In this document: positions 25,240-34,752 of the stretch, piece after piece | Layout: every line of letters starts with the position of its first letter | Numbering within the stretch: position 1 is the first letter of the stretch | Translations under genes and position numbers: made by a program | The notes under the pieces: model-generated | The model's input: the letters and a program-made list of their open reading frames with translations, nothing else | What the model was told of the DNA's origin: nothing | The model's database searches: none | DNA from: an uncultured Eubacteriales bacterium | GTDB taxonomy: Bacteria; Bacillota; Clostridia; Peptostreptococcales; Anaerovoracaceae | Reading direction: 5' to 3' | DNA: 64,000 bases | Assembly: GCA_902798745.1 (NCBI GenBank) | Contig: CADBXM010000008.1 | Location: 1-64,000, forward strand

Positions 25240-25636
25240 CGTCATCAAATGTGAATAGTATCTCGCCCGGATTGAGCAGTTTGAGCTGCTTGCGCGCCTG
25301 CTCCCTAATGTATTCGCTCTCGCCGGTATTCTTGAGCTCTTCTTTCAGTTCATCCCTCTTCTTTTCAAGCGCCACCTGCTGTTTTTTTAGCTCGGTGTTC
25401 TCTGCTTTCAGCCTGATAATGTCCCTTCCGCACATGGTTGCCAGAAGTACAAAAGCAATCAAAATGACGATCAGGATCCTGCGTTTACTTTTTCTTCTGC
25501 TGGATGCGATTTTTTCTCTACGCCTTTTCTGGCGCTCGTCAAATTCTTCCTGCCAGATCCTTTCCTGTCCGCTCTCTTCCTGTTCCGGCTCTTCTATTTT
25601 GATGTACTCTTCGTATTGTTCCTGTTTTTCCTGCAA
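25232..25636 (-). CDS. DivIC/FtsB-like septum formation initiator
   Basis: The 134-residue product is a bitopic membrane protein: an acidic then strongly basic cytosolic N-terminus (about 1-50), one transmembrane helix (about 53-71) and an extracellular coiled coil (LKAENTELKKQQVALEKKRDELKEEL) ending in ARKQLKLLNPGEILF, the conserved C-terminal motif of the family. DivIC pairs with FtsL and helps recruit septal cell wall synthases. Its neighbours, M23 peptidase and LtaS-type genes, are also envelope proteins. The 4-base overlap region with rnmV suggests coupling. Confidence 0.85.
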   Translation of the reverse strand: MQEKQEQYEEYIKIEEPEQEESGQERIWQEEFDERQKRRREKIASSRRKSKRRILIVILIAFVLLATMCGRDIIRLKAENTELKKQQVALEKKRDELKEELKNTGESEYIREQARKQLKLLNPGEILFTFDDDE

Positions 25637-25653
25637 TTTTTTTATTCCTTGCT

Positions 25654-27621
25654 TTATGGATTTACATAGTTTCTCGGGTTCTGTGAAGCTCCGTTGATCC
25701 TGACCTCGAAGTGGAGATGTGATCCGAAGCTGTTACCGGTATTACCTACCAGTCCAATCTCCTGCCCCTGATATACCTTGTCGCCGACGTTCACCATGAT
25801 GCTGCTGCAGTGCGCATATCTTGTAAGGAATCCGTTTCCATGATCTACCTCAATACAGTTGCCGTATCCGCCATAGTAAGATGCTCTTACAATGGTTCCT
25901 CCGTCAGCTGCGTAAATCGTGGTTCCGGTCGGGGCTCCGAAGTCCATTCCTTCATGCATGCGTCCCCATCTGCCGCCGAATTCCGAAGTGACGACGTAGG
26001 ACTTGATCGGCATCTGGAATGTGCCGGTAGCCGCTGTCTTAGGTCTCTCCTTGGTACCAACCAGGATGATCTTGTCCTTTGGCTCTTTTGTTACTTCTTC
26101 GCTGATAGTATCTCTATCTGTTTCCTCACCGGCTACTTTGGTTATGGTTCCTTCGAAAATGCGGGAACCGTTCTTTCCTTCCTGTTCGATGTATGTATCG
26201 CCCTGATATAACTCATCAGAGTCTTTCTTGATGGTCTGGTATTCTATGACCTCTTTTATACGGCCTGTCTCAACCATCCTGACACTGACCGGATCCACGG
26301 TAGTCCTGATACAAACAACATCGCCCGCCTCTACGCTTGTGATGACTTCCTTGTTGTCTTCATCGTAAATGCTTTCCGGGTCCACGCCGAAGGAATCTGC
26401 CAGCATCGCTATCCTTTTGCTTTGTATTACTTCCTCGGTGTCTGTCTCGACGATGTCAGGGCTGTCGATATCCGGGCTATCTACGATACTGTGGACCTCC
26501 ATTTTGCCACCGTCTATCATCTGGCGTCTTGCGGCCACATTGCTCTGGACGCTTCCGAGCAATACATTGAGTGGTTTGATCTCCAGCGGATTGGTAAACT
26601 CTGACGATACCAGATCCATTCCCTTGTCAGGAATGGAAAGTTCTGACTTTGTCTCTTCAAGCAGCTTCTCCGCGTCTTCCTGATCTTTTACGATGGCCTT
26701 GAGCTGTGCGCCGTCATAAACCCCGTATGCCTCAGTCTCGATATCTGTCATGTAGATGAGCTTGTTGACTGCGGTATCGGCGTCATCGGTGCTTTTGCCT
26801 CTTCCATCCACCGGGTTGAATGTCACGTTCTGATTGGCGACAAATTCAACCTTTGCTCCTGTCTCAGTATTTTGTGTCAGCTTTTTGCCGGCAACATCGA
26901 GCACATCGGTTACTTCCTCTTGTTCCTTCACGTAGCCGAGAGTTTTGCCGTTGTATGCATACTCATAGACTGTGAAGCGGTCGAAGACAACAAGCAACAC
27001 AGCACCAAGAAGGCCCATGATAAGTATTCCCAGACCAATGGTCTTTCGCGTGTTGCGATATGTTGAAGCTATATTGTGGGCGCCTCTGGCAAAATCTCTG
27101 CCCACATTTAGAGCTACGCCATCTGTCTTGTCCTGAATAGTATCGTGCAGGTCAACGATGGCTGTAAGAGGATCCTTTCCGATTTTTTTCTTTTCGAATT
27201 CTTCTTTCAGCTCCTGATGAGTATGCTTTTTCTTCTTGCCGTTCCTTGCCGGTTTACTATTCTTTTCGTTTTCTTCCGGCTTAGCCTCTTCTTCTGCCTT
27301 CGCTTCTTCTTCAGCTTCGGTCTTTTCCGGTTCAGTATCTTCAGTCTCTGTATCTTTTGCTTCTGCTACGGTCTCTTCCAACTCACTTTCGGCTACCGGC
27401 TCTTCTTGTTCCACCTCAGCATCCGCTTCGGACTCGGTTTCTGCCTCGTCTTCAGCTTCTGTTTCAGCTTCATTCTCATCTTCAGACACTGAAACTTCGC
27501 CCGGCACCATGCCGTGCTCTTTCAGATACCTTGCATATGCGAGGGCTGCGGCCCTCATGAAGTCTTCTTCCGTACCTTCTTCTTCTGTTGTCTTTTCTAT
27601 CAGTTCTTCTATATCTGTCAT
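25654..27621 (-). CDS. Membrane-anchored M23 endopeptidase with G5 domain
   Basis: The 655-residue product begins with a cytosolic part rich in Glu, Ala and Thr repeats (about 45-135), then a basic stretch, one membrane helix (GLGILIMGLLGAVLLVVF, about 190-207) and an extracellular region. The latter has SPD1-like repeats, a LysM-like stretch (ADSFGVDPESIY), a G5-type domain (KEVIEYQTIKKDSDELYQG) and a C-terminal lysostaphin-type peptidase with HEGMDFG, RYAHCS and SHLHFEVR, so all zinc ligands are present. It should cut peptide cross-links in peptidoglycan. The acidic repeats in the cytosolic part are unusual. The gene follows the DnaD fusion by five bases. Confidence 0.88.
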   Translation of the reverse strand: MTDIEELIEKTTEEEGTEEDFMRAAALAYARYLKEHGMVPGEVSVSEDENEAETEAEDEAETESEADAEVEQEEPVAESELEETVAEAKDTETEDTEPEKTEAEEEAKAEEEAKPEENEKNSKPARNGKKKKHTHQELKEEFEKKKIGKDPLTAIVDLHDTIQDKTDGVALNVGRDFARGAHNIASTYRNTRKTIGLGILIMGLLGAVLLVVFDRFTVYEYAYNGKTLGYVKEQEEVTDVLDVAGKKLTQNTETGAKVEFVANQNVTFNPVDGRGKSTDDADTAVNKLIYMTDIETEAYGVYDGAQLKAIVKDQEDAEKLLEETKSELSIPDKGMDLVSSEFTNPLEIKPLNVLLGSVQSNVAARRQMIDGGKMEVHSIVDSPDIDSPDIVETDTEEVIQSKRIAMLADSFGVDPESIYDEDNKEVITSVEAGDVVCIRTTVDPVSVRMVETGRIKEVIEYQTIKKDSDELYQGDTYIEQEGKNGSRIFEGTITKVAGEETDRDTISEEVTKEPKDKIILVGTKERPKTAATGTFQMPIKSYVVTSEFGGRWGRMHEGMDFGAPTGTTIYAADGGTIVRASYYGGYGNCIEVDHGNGFLTRYAHCSSIMVNVGDKVYQGQEIGLVGNTGNSFGSHLHFEVRINGASQNPRNYVNP

Positions 27622-27626
27622 TCGGA

Positions 27627-29036
27627 CTATTTATTATCTCCGATCCATTTAAATGCTTCTTCCGCTCTTTCCTTCGCGCAGCTGCACACCATTCCATCAT
27701 CTGTGTAGCCTGTGTCCTTGCAGATATCGCATTTGAATTTTCTGTTTATGTAGTCTGCCGGGAATCCGCCGGATTCCAGCAGTTCTTTCTTTGTTTCCTC
27801 TATTCTTGACCTTTCGGCTCTCAATAGCTTTCTGTCGTTCTGACTCACTTCGCCGGGCTTCAGCATCATCAATTTTGAATTGATCTCATTTTCAGCTCTG
27901 AGCGCGGCTTCCATATCGGGCACCTTCCGGATCACTTCCTCTATCCTTCTCTTGCGATCCTTTGCTCCCTCGAACCTCAGGGATTCGTAGTAATCCGCGA
28001 GTACCTTCTTGCTGACAGGGCTTCCGCCTTCGCTTACAGGCACATTCTGACGGGAAGTGTTTTCTTCCTGTTTTGGCTTTGTGTTGATGCCGCCTTTTTC
28101 AAGCCTTTGGTTTTCAAGCACTTTGTTTACGTATCTGAGATTAGGTTCTCTGATACCGGCGCTCGCGTTGCATGCATCAAGCACTTCGCCAATACTGCAG
28201 CCCATCTCGTCGAACCACCTATCCATTATCTCCCTGTCGGCAGGTGCCGGGAGTCTCCTGAAGCCAAGTGCTTTGAACACCTGAGTGTACCATGCGTTCC
28301 TGCGACTGTGCTTTTCGAGAAGCTTCTTGACTTCATCGATGCTCTTGCAGCCTTCTTCTGTCCAGCGGAGCGCCACCTTGTAAATATAGTCGATGCTGTA
28401 TTTCTCAAGATCGGCGCAGTAATCGATGGCGAAACTGAATATATCCGGTTCAATGCCGTATACCTTGATGGCATCGTCTATCTTTCCTGTCTCGCGGCGG
28501 GACACCGTGCGACCCGTGACTTCCTGATATTTCCTGTAGATATCACGAAGCCTGTTGTCGTTCATCTTCCGTTCAAACATGGCATCGAATTCAATATCGT
28601 CCATGTTCACGAAATGTGGGATCTCTTCATCTGATGAGCTTTCCATATCAGTGACTGCAGGATCCTGTTCTTCAGATACCTCAGGCTCTGTCACCGTGGA
28701 AGCTTTTCCGTAGAGTGCCTCTATCTGGCTCACGAATACCAGTCTTTGGCACTTCTCTCCGCCTTCAGTGACATCCGTCTTGAACTTTACAAGCCCTCTT
28801 GACTCCCAGTAGATCCATGCCTCATCTATCTCTTCTTCGCTGAGACCGAGGATCATGGAAAGTATGGAACTGTCGATCGCCTGCTCGTACTGAGCGTACA
28901 TGAGCCCGAACAGATACACCTTAACATAGTCCCCCGGAGCATCCGGGAGAAACTCGTTGATAAAAAGGTTCTCTACCTTTGTAGTATGCAGGAAGATGTC
29001 CTTCCATTCGTCAATTATCGGTTTTATTATCGACAT
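27627..29036 (-). CDS. DnaD-domain protein fused to the N-terminal part of a DnaC/DnaI-type helicase loader
   Basis: The 469-residue product has a winged-helix-like N-terminal domain (about 20-110: KVYLFGLMYAQ, LGLSEEEIDEAWIYWESRGLVKF), two DnaD/DnaB_2-type helical modules (about 155-310), and a C-terminal region of about 115 residues that resembles the N-terminus of Firmicute helicase loaders: a helical coil followed by the zinc motif CDICKDTGYTDDGMVCSC (Cys436, Cys439, Cys451, Cys453). The AAA+ ATPase domain that follows this motif in DnaC/DnaI is missing; the protein ends 16 residues later and the next gene starts five bases on. It lies directly behind dnaB, so a part in loading that helicase is expected. 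No AAA+ loader gene is seen in the window. Confidence 0.82.
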   Translation of the reverse strand: MSIIKPIIDEWKDIFLHTTKVENLFINEFLPDAPGDYVKVYLFGLMYAQYEQAIDSSILSMILGLSEEEIDEAWIYWESRGLVKFKTDVTEGGEKCQRLVFVSQIEALYGKASTVTEPEVSEEQDPAVTDMESSSDEEIPHFVNMDDIEFDAMFERKMNDNRLRDIYRKYQEVTGRTVSRRETGKIDDAIKVYGIEPDIFSFAIDYCADLEKYSIDYIYKVALRWTEEGCKSIDEVKKLLEKHSRRNAWYTQVFKALGFRRLPAPADREIMDRWFDEMGCSIGEVLDACNASAGIREPNLRYVNKVLENQRLEKGGINTKPKQEENTSRQNVPVSEGGSPVSKKVLADYYESLRFEGAKDRKRRIEEVIRKVPDMEAALRAENEINSKLMMLKPGEVSQNDRKLLRAERSRIEETKKELLESGGFPADYINRKFKCDICKDTGYTDDGMVCSCAKERAEEAFKWIGDNK

Positions 29037-29073
29037 TTATATCCTTATCAGGCGTTGCTCGCGGCGAACATAT

Positions 29074-30432
29074 TTATTCTCTTGCCATATTGCCAAACTT
29101 TACATACCTCGGGATCCATGTGAGGTTGGCGATCCCGACCGGACCGTTTCTGTGCTTGGCTATATTGACCGCGCAGGTAAGTGCCGAGTTCTGATCTATG
29201 TCAGCCTGTTCATCTTCCGAACTGTAGTAATCGTCACGCTTCAGGAATATGACGACATCGGCGTCCTGCTCGATAGCTCCCGAATCTCTGAGGTCTGAAA
29301 GTTTTGGCATATGATCGCCGCCTCTCTGTTCAGGACCTCGTGAAAGCTGTGAAAGCAGCACTACTGCGCAGTTGAGCTCTTTGGCCATGATCTTGATCGA
29401 TCTTGTGATGGCCGCGATCTCCTTTTCTCTCTGTTCTATCCTGTAGCCGCCCATGCTCATCAGCTGGAGATAGTCGATAACCACAAGGTCGAGATCTCCT
29501 TTATCCTGTTTGAAACGGCGGCATTTGTTTTTCATCTCTACAGGTGTGATGACCGAAGATTCATCGATCACCATATCCATTCCGAAGAAACTGTCCTGTG
29601 CAGCGGAAAGATCGTCCCACTGATCCAGCGAAAGTTCTCCTCTGTGAATATTTTCAAGCGGAACGGATGAAGCCATGGAAAGAAGTCTCTCTCCGAGCTG
29701 GGTATTGGCCATTTCGAGGCTGAATACTATCACCTTTTTGCCGATCGACGCGGCGTGCTCAGCTATATTGAGCGCGAAAGCTGTCTTTCCGACGCCCGGC
29801 CTGGCCGCGAGTATGATGAGGTCTGTCTTCTGCAGGCCTCCGAGTATCTTGTCGACATCTCTGAATCCTGTCGGGATACCTTTGTCCATACCGCCTTTTT
29901 CAAGCTCCTGGAGCTGTCTGATGTTCTCGATAATAACGTCGTTGATATCGACATATCCGGAGCGCTGCGCTTTGTGCGCTATCTCCAGTATCCTCTGCTC
30001 GGCGTTATCGAGTATATCTTCAGGCGGGATCTCAGATGAGTAAGCAGCGTCTCTGATAGCTTCAGCTTCGCTTATGAGCTGGCGCATCTTGGACTTGTCA
30101 GAAACCGTTTCCGCGTAGTAGCGGGCGTTGGATGGAACGATGGCCTCATCCATAAGCTTCGACAGATAAGTCATGCCTCCTACCATGTCGGCTGTCTTTC
30201 TCTGTTTCAGGGCGGAGTAGACGGTTGTGATGTCTATTCCCGTGCCTTTCTGATCCATATCAAGCATGGTCTTGAAGATTTCCTGATGCTCTCTCAGGTA
30301 GAAATCTTCAGGTCTTAAGAGCGCACTCGAATCGGCCCTGGCATCCCTGTTTTTGAGCATGGAGCCAAGTACGGCCTTTTCAGCTTCTATATCTGTTGGT
30401 GGAAGCAGTACGTCTTTTCTTTCTTCGTCCAT
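29074..30432 (-). CDS. dnaB: Replicative DNA helicase DnaB
   Basis: The 452-residue product is of normal length. The N-terminal domain (PPTDIEAEKAVLGSML, about 11-26) is the primase/loader interaction domain. The RecA-like motor has Walker A ARPGVGKTAFALNIA and Walker B LVVIDYLQLM, then QLSRGPEQR and SDLRDSGAIEQDADV. It unwinds DNA at the fork as a hexamer. Its ATG overlaps the rplI stop by one base (TAATG), and the DnaD/loader fusion gene follows. Confidence 0.97.
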   Translation of the reverse strand: MDEERKDVLLPPTDIEAEKAVLGSMLKNRDARADSSALLRPEDFYLREHQEIFKTMLDMDQKGTGIDITTVYSALKQRKTADMVGGMTYLSKLMDEAIVPSNARYYAETVSDKSKMRQLISEAEAIRDAAYSSEIPPEDILDNAEQRILEIAHKAQRSGYVDINDVIIENIRQLQELEKGGMDKGIPTGFRDVDKILGGLQKTDLIILAARPGVGKTAFALNIAEHAASIGKKVIVFSLEMANTQLGERLLSMASSVPLENIHRGELSLDQWDDLSAAQDSFFGMDMVIDESSVITPVEMKNKCRRFKQDKGDLDLVVIDYLQLMSMGGYRIEQREKEIAAITRSIKIMAKELNCAVVLLSQLSRGPEQRGGDHMPKLSDLRDSGAIEQDADVVIFLKRDDYYSSEDEQADIDQNSALTCAVNIAKHRNGPVGIANLTWIPRYVKFGNMARE

Positions 30433-30884
30433 TACGCTTCGCCGCCTTCGATCCTAATCCTTACCTTAGCGCTTACTTCAGGGAAGAGTTTGACTTCGAC
30501 TTCGTAGTTGCCTGTCTCCTTGATAGGCTTGTCGAGCACGATCTTCCTTTTATCAAGTTCTTCACCGGTCTGGGCCTTTATCGCTTCGGCGATATCCATA
30601 GATGTGATGGAACCGAAAAGTCTGCCGCCCTCACCGACCTTAGTCTTTACAATAACAGTATCTGCAGAGAGTTTAGTCGCGAATGCTTCTGCCTCGGCCT
30701 TTTCCTGGGCGTATTTCTCGGCTGCCTTTGCTTTCTCTCTTGCTATCGCTTTCTTATTGGCCTCTGTAGCTTCTACTGCAAGGCCTGCAGGGATCAGACG
30801 GTTCCTTGCGTAACCGTCACTTACCTTTACGATATCTCCTGCCTTACCCGATCCTTTAACGTCCTTTTTCAGAATTACTTCCAT
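30432..30884 (-). CDS. rplI: 50S ribosomal protein L9
   Basis: The 150-residue product has the complete L9 fold: [21 protein letters not shown] and [17 protein letters not shown] (RNA-binding N-domain), a long alpha helix rich in Ala/Lys/Glu (about 40-75) and the C-terminal domain with [16 protein letters not shown]. The gdpP-rplI-dnaB order is a standard Firmicute operon. The gene is 15 bases behind gdpP. Confidence 0.97.
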   Translation of the reverse strand: MEVILKKDVKGSGKAGDIVKVSDGYARNRLIPAGLAVEATEANKKAIAREKAKAAEKYAQEKAEAEAFATKLSADTVIVKTKVGEGGRLFGSITSMDIAEAIKAQTGEELDKRKIVLDKPIKETGNYEVEVKLFPEVSAKVRIRIEGGEA

Positions 30885-30899
30885 TTTTTCTGTCCTTTT

Positions 30900-32696
30900 C
30901 TATCTGATTAGTTCTATTTCCATTGTTTTGCTCAGAGTTCTTCTGCGCTCTTCCTCTTCACGGTCGAGATACTCCTTAACGAGTTTCTTCAGCTGAGCCA
31001 ATACTTCTGCCCTAGGCTGATCTGTCTGAGCTGCAGCGGATGTGAAGTGTCCTCCGCCTCCGAGTTTTTCCATAAGCGCCTGCACGTTGATCTCTCCGAG
31101 AGACCTCGCGCTCACAATGGTCTGTCCTTTTTCGTTGCGTCCAAGCGCGAAAGTCGCTTTCACTCCCTTGACCGTCATCAGTTCGTCTGCGACCTGAGCG
31201 TTGATTATCATCATGTTGCTCGTTATCCCGTCTGTGGTCGTGTAAGCGATCCCGCTGTCAGTGAATTCCGCGCTGGCGATGGCGTTTGCTTTGGTGAGGA
31301 AATCCTCCTGGTTGATCTGGAAGAACCTCTTTACCTCAGTGGTATCAGCGCCTCCGCGTTTCAGCCACGATGCTGCTTCGAAGGTCCTTACGCCTGTTCT
31401 CCCCGAGAAATTGTTCGAGTCGACCATGATCCCCGCGAGCATGCACTCCGCTTCCAGTTTATTGATGAATCTCTTCTGCGAGATATGCTGCAGCATTTCT
31501 GCCATCAGTTCACTGGCCGATGACGCATATGATTCTATGTACGCGACCGCCGCATTCTGATAAGAATCGTCTGTCAGTCTGTGGTGGTCTATGATCACCT
31601 TGGTATTGCATGCCTCTACCAGTTCGGGACTTTCCACAAGCGTCGGTCTGTTCGTATCAACGATGATGAGCAGCGACTTGTCAGTCACCATGCGCAGAGC
31701 CTTTTCAGGCTTGATGATGTTGTATTCATCTGTGTCAGTTACATGTGTGTATACCGTGTCGAGAGCATCGTTGTGCTTTTCGATAACTATATAAGGTTCC
31801 TTTTCGAGGAATCTGCACATGCTGCTGGCTCCGATCGCTGAACCGAATGAATCCATATCCGGCCAGTGATGTCCCATGATAAAGACTTTGTCCGCATCAT
31901 TTATGAGCGCTTTGAGAGCGTGTGCTACGACTCTCGATTTGCCGCGGTTGCTCTTTTCCATGGTCTGGAGAGAGCCTCCGTAGTAGGTGGTGCCTTCATC
32001 AGTCTTCAGCACTGCCTGATCGCCGCCGCGTCCGAGTGCCAGCTCAAGAGCCGATTCTGCGAGTTGCTGAGTTTCAATTATCGATTCATCTGAGATACCT
32101 GCTCCGATGCTGATCGAGACCGGAAAGTCTATCGTAGGTTCAATATCTCTCACCTCGTCGAGAACGCTGAAGTTGTCCTCCACCATCTTTTTGATGGATT
32201 CCCGGTTGGTGTACATGACATACCTCTCATCACCTGTGCTGATAACAGGTGAATCGTAGGTATTTCCCCATTTTCTGAGGATCCCGTCTATCTGTGAAGG
32301 GATCACGCGCCTGTAATCCTCCGGAGCGCTCGCTATGAGTTCATCGTAGTTATCGATGTTGATATGAACGATGGCAGCCCGCTCTCTTTCAAGTCTGGCG
32401 CGGAAAGTCTCTCTTCCGGACACCTCATCAAAGAATACTGTCACGTCCTCATCAGCCTTCGCGTCATCGTTGACCCAGAGCTTGAAAACTCTGCCGTTTC
32501 TGTCAACTATGATCTCCCCATGGTTCGCATCGTACAGCTGCTCACGCTTTACTCCTGTCAGGGTAAAGAACTTAAGACCAACGATGTCCTCATATGGGAA
32601 TACTTTATTCATGCGGTGATTCGCCGCTTTGATACAGCCCTCTTCATCCACAATACAGGAAGGTATTGGAAGGCTTTCAATAAATTGATTGTCCAT
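30900..32696 (-). CDS. gdpP: GdpP-like c-di-AMP phosphodiesterase lacking the membrane helices
   Basis: The 598-residue product has a PAS domain (about 1-95), a degenerate GGDEF domain (about 105-235) and a DHH/DHHA1 phosphodiesterase: GHHWPDMDS (275-283), VDTNRP, the DHH triad (370-372), SNNFSGRTGVRTFEAA and GGGGH near 553. GdpP hydrolyses c-di-AMP and normally starts with two transmembrane helices, giving about 650 residues. Here the first residues already belong to the PAS domain and no hydrophobic segment is present, so it is probably cytosolic. parB ends 14 bases upstream, leaving no room for a longer N-terminus. The neighbours rplI and dnaB are the usual ones. Confidence 0.92.
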   Translation of the reverse strand: MDNQFIESLPIPSCIVDEEGCIKAANHRMNKVFPYEDIVGLKFFTLTGVKREQLYDANHGEIIVDRNGRVFKLWVNDDAKADEDVTVFFDEVSGRETFRARLERERAAIVHINIDNYDELIASAPEDYRRVIPSQIDGILRKWGNTYDSPVISTGDERYVMYTNRESIKKMVEDNFSVLDEVRDIEPTIDFPVSISIGAGISDESIIETQQLAESALELALGRGGDQAVLKTDEGTTYYGGSLQTMEKSNRGKSRVVAHALKALINDADKVFIMGHHWPDMDSFGSAIGASSMCRFLEKEPYIVIEKHNDALDTVYTHVTDTDEYNIIKPEKALRMVTDKSLLIIVDTNRPTLVESPELVEACNTKVIIDHHRLTDDSYQNAAVAYIESYASSASELMAEMLQHISQKRFINKLEAECMLAGIMVDSNNFSGRTGVRTFEAASWLKRGGADTTEVKRFFQINQEDFLTKANAIASAEFTDSGIAYTTTDGITSNMMIINAQVADELMTVKGVKATFALGRNEKGQTIVSARSLGEINVQALMEKLGGGGHFTSAAAQTDQPRAEVLAQLKKLVKEYLDREEEERRRTLSKTMEIELIR

Positions 32697-32710
32697 GATG
32701 TCTAACCCCT

Positions 32711-33697
32711 CTATTTGAAGGCGTCTCTCAATGTGTCAATTAATCTGTTCAGCTCGTCAATGCTGTAGTATTCGAGTTCTATCTTTCCTTTGCTTTCATC
32801 CCCATTTATGCGGACCTTGGTCCCCAGCAGAGTCATCAGCTCTCTTTCGACAGCCTCTGCCTCCGCAGTTTTTGCTGTGTTCTTCGGATCTGTTTTAGGC
32901 TTGCGGCGTTTGCGTCCCGGCTTTAGCTCATCTTTCACTCTCTCAGCGAGCCTTTCGGTCGCTCTTACAGAGAGATCGTTTCTGATGATTTTTTCCGCGA
33001 TCTCTTTTTGCCTGTCTTTGTCCGGAATATTTATAATTGTTCGTCCGTGTGCAGCAGACATTTGTCCACTTGACACGTACTGCTGTATTTCTTCAGGAAG
33101 TTTCAGAAGTCTGATGCTATTGGCTATATATGTCCTGCTCTTACCGAGAGAAGCTGAGACCTGCTCCTGTGTAAATCCATATTTTTCAGTCATCGACTTA
33201 AGGCCGAGAGCCTCCTCGATCGGGTCGAGATCTTCTCTCTGCATATTTTCGATGATCGCGACGATCGCGTTCTGTCGATCGTCAAAGTCGCGAACGATGC
33301 AAGGCACTTTTTTGAGCTTTGCGATCCTCGATGCTCTCCAGCGTCTTTCACCTGCGACGAGCTCATATCCGGTCTTGCTCTTACGCACGATCAATGGCGA
33401 GATAACTCCATTCGTTTTGATGGACTCTGCCAACTCGTTAAGCTTGGTCTCGTCAAAGTTCTTTCGAGGCTGTGCGCTGTTAGGCATGATATCGTTTATG
33501 TCGATATAGAGGATCCTGTCTTCGTCATCTCCAACGGGTTTTGCTGCTTTGCCTGAAGACTTTTTCCTGGTCTTCGCCGGAGCTGCCGGCGTAGGTTCGG
33601 CTTTCTCTTCAGGCGCTTCGGTCAGTTCTTCCATTACCGGAACTGCATCAGCAAACAGTGCGTCTAGTCCTCTTCCCAGTCCTGCTTTTTTTGCCAT
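32711..33697 (-). CDS. parB: Chromosome partitioning protein ParB (Spo0J)
   Basis: The 328-residue product begins with KKAGLGRGLDALFAD and has an Ala/Lys-rich linker (about 30-55), the CTP-binding N-terminal ParB domain (NSAQPRKNFDETKLNELAESI, ELVAGERRWRAS), a helix-turn-helix DNA-binding domain (YGFTQEQVSASLGKSRTYIANSIRLL, SSGQMSAAHGR) and a C-terminal dimerisation region. It binds parS and spreads as a clamp. Two perfect parS sites lie 1 kb away at 34696 and 34753. Confidence 0.96.
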   Translation of the reverse strand: MAKKAGLGRGLDALFADAVPVMEELTEAPEEKAEPTPAAPAKTRKKSSGKAAKPVGDDEDRILYIDINDIMPNSAQPRKNFDETKLNELAESIKTNGVISPLIVRKSKTGYELVAGERRWRASRIAKLKKVPCIVRDFDDRQNAIVAIIENMQREDLDPIEEALGLKSMTEKYGFTQEQVSASLGKSRTYIANSIRLLKLPEEIQQYVSSGQMSAAHGRTIINIPDKDRQKEIAEKIIRNDLSVRATERLAERVKDELKPGRKRRKPKTDPKNTAKTAEAEAVERELMTLLGTKVRINGDESKGKIELEYYSIDELNRLIDTLRDAFK

Positions 33698-33729
33698 TTC
33701 TGTTTCCGCTTTCTATGATTGTCCTTATT

Positions 33730-34518
33730 TCAGTGTCGGGCTTTCTTTCTGGCTCTGTCTCTTGCCAGGAACTCTTTTGTAAATTCCTGATATGCCTTTG
33801 CTCCCGGAGCGCTAGGATCGTACTCGATAATAGGCTTACCATAGCTTGGGGCTTCAGCGAGTCTTACATTTCGAGGAATGATCGTATCGTACAGAGCGTC
33901 ACCAAAGAAATTCTTTACATCCTCTACAACGGCCTGAGATAGATTTGTTCTCCCGTCAAACATTGACAGTATTACCCCGTCTATGTAAAGATCCGGATTC
34001 ATCCTCTTTCTGACCATCTCAATGGTACTGATAAGTTGGCTCACTCCTTCAAGTGCGTAGAATTCGCACTGTATAGGTATGAGCACGCTGTCGACAGCTG
34101 TCAACGAGTTGATAGTGAGGATACCAAGGGAAGGAGGGCAGTCAACCAGTATATAGTCATAGTCGGACTTGACTGCGTCGATCACTCTCTTTAGTCTGCC
34201 TTCTCTGCCTTCGAGCTGCGCGAGCTCTACTTCGGCGCCTGCAAGATCAACGCTTGCCGGAATTATAAAGAGATTATTCGTATTGGTCGGCAGCACAGCT
34301 TTCTTTACGTCAAAACTCGTATCTATGAGCGCATCGTATAATGTGTTCTTCAATGTCCTCTTGCGAATGCCGATTCCGCTTGTAGTATTGCCCTGTGGAT
34401 CAATATCCACCATCAGCACTTTCTTGCCTTTGTGCGCAAGGCCGGCTGCAAGATTAATATTGGTTGTAGTTTTGCCTACGCCGCCTTTCTGATTGAAAAT
34501 AGCGATTGCTTTTCCCAT
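33730..34518 (-). CDS. parA: Chromosome partitioning ATPase ParA (Soj)
   Basis: The 262-residue product has the deviant Walker A KGGVGKTTTNINLA, the Walker A' MVDIDPQGNTTSG and Walker B LVDCPPSLGILT. It binds DNA non-specifically in the ATP state and, with ParB, moves origins and controls DnaA. I set the start at 34518, where AGGAGG stands six bases upstream of the ATG; the in-frame codon at 34548 would place the Walker motif later than is usual. It is transcribed ahead of parB. Confidence 0.96.
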   Translation of the reverse strand: MGKAIAIFNQKGGVGKTTTNINLAAGLAHKGKKVLMVDIDPQGNTTSGIGIRKRTLKNTLYDALIDTSFDVKKAVLPTNTNNLFIIPASVDLAGAEVELAQLEGREGRLKRVIDAVKSDYDYILVDCPPSLGILTINSLTAVDSVLIPIQCEFYALEGVSQLISTIEMVRKRMNPDLYIDGVILSMFDGRTNLSQAVVEDVKNFFGDALYDTIIPRNVRLAEAPSYGKPIIEYDPSAPGAKAYQEFTKEFLARDRARKKARH

Positions 34519-34695
34519 TTTTCCCTCCTGCGGAACATAAACCCCCATTTAACAGTTGCGGTCATTTTACTCTTTTTGGAAAAAGTTTTCTACTTTATAT
34601 ATGGGAATTAAGGTGATGTTTTGGTGAAATCGCGGATTTTATAATGTGCAAAGTACAAATTGTGTTCTGTTTAGACTTAAACCACTATATATAGA

Positions 34696-34711
34696 TGTTT
34701 CACGTGAAACA
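34696..34711. promoter_or_regulatory. parS site 1
   Basis: TGTTTCACGTGAAACA is the perfect 16-bp palindrome bound by ParB. It lies in the 250-base space between rsmG and parA. It marks the origin-proximal centromere. Confidence 0.97.
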
Positions 34712-34752
34712 TTTTGACGATAGAATGTGGGTCGTTTGCAAGATCTTTTTAT

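Noticed and set aside
27157-27500. Repetitive Glu/Ala/Thr codons considered as a tandem repeat or CRISPR-like array
   Set aside because: The units are irregular and in frame, within the cytosolic part of the M23 peptidase gene. They are low-complexity protein sequence.
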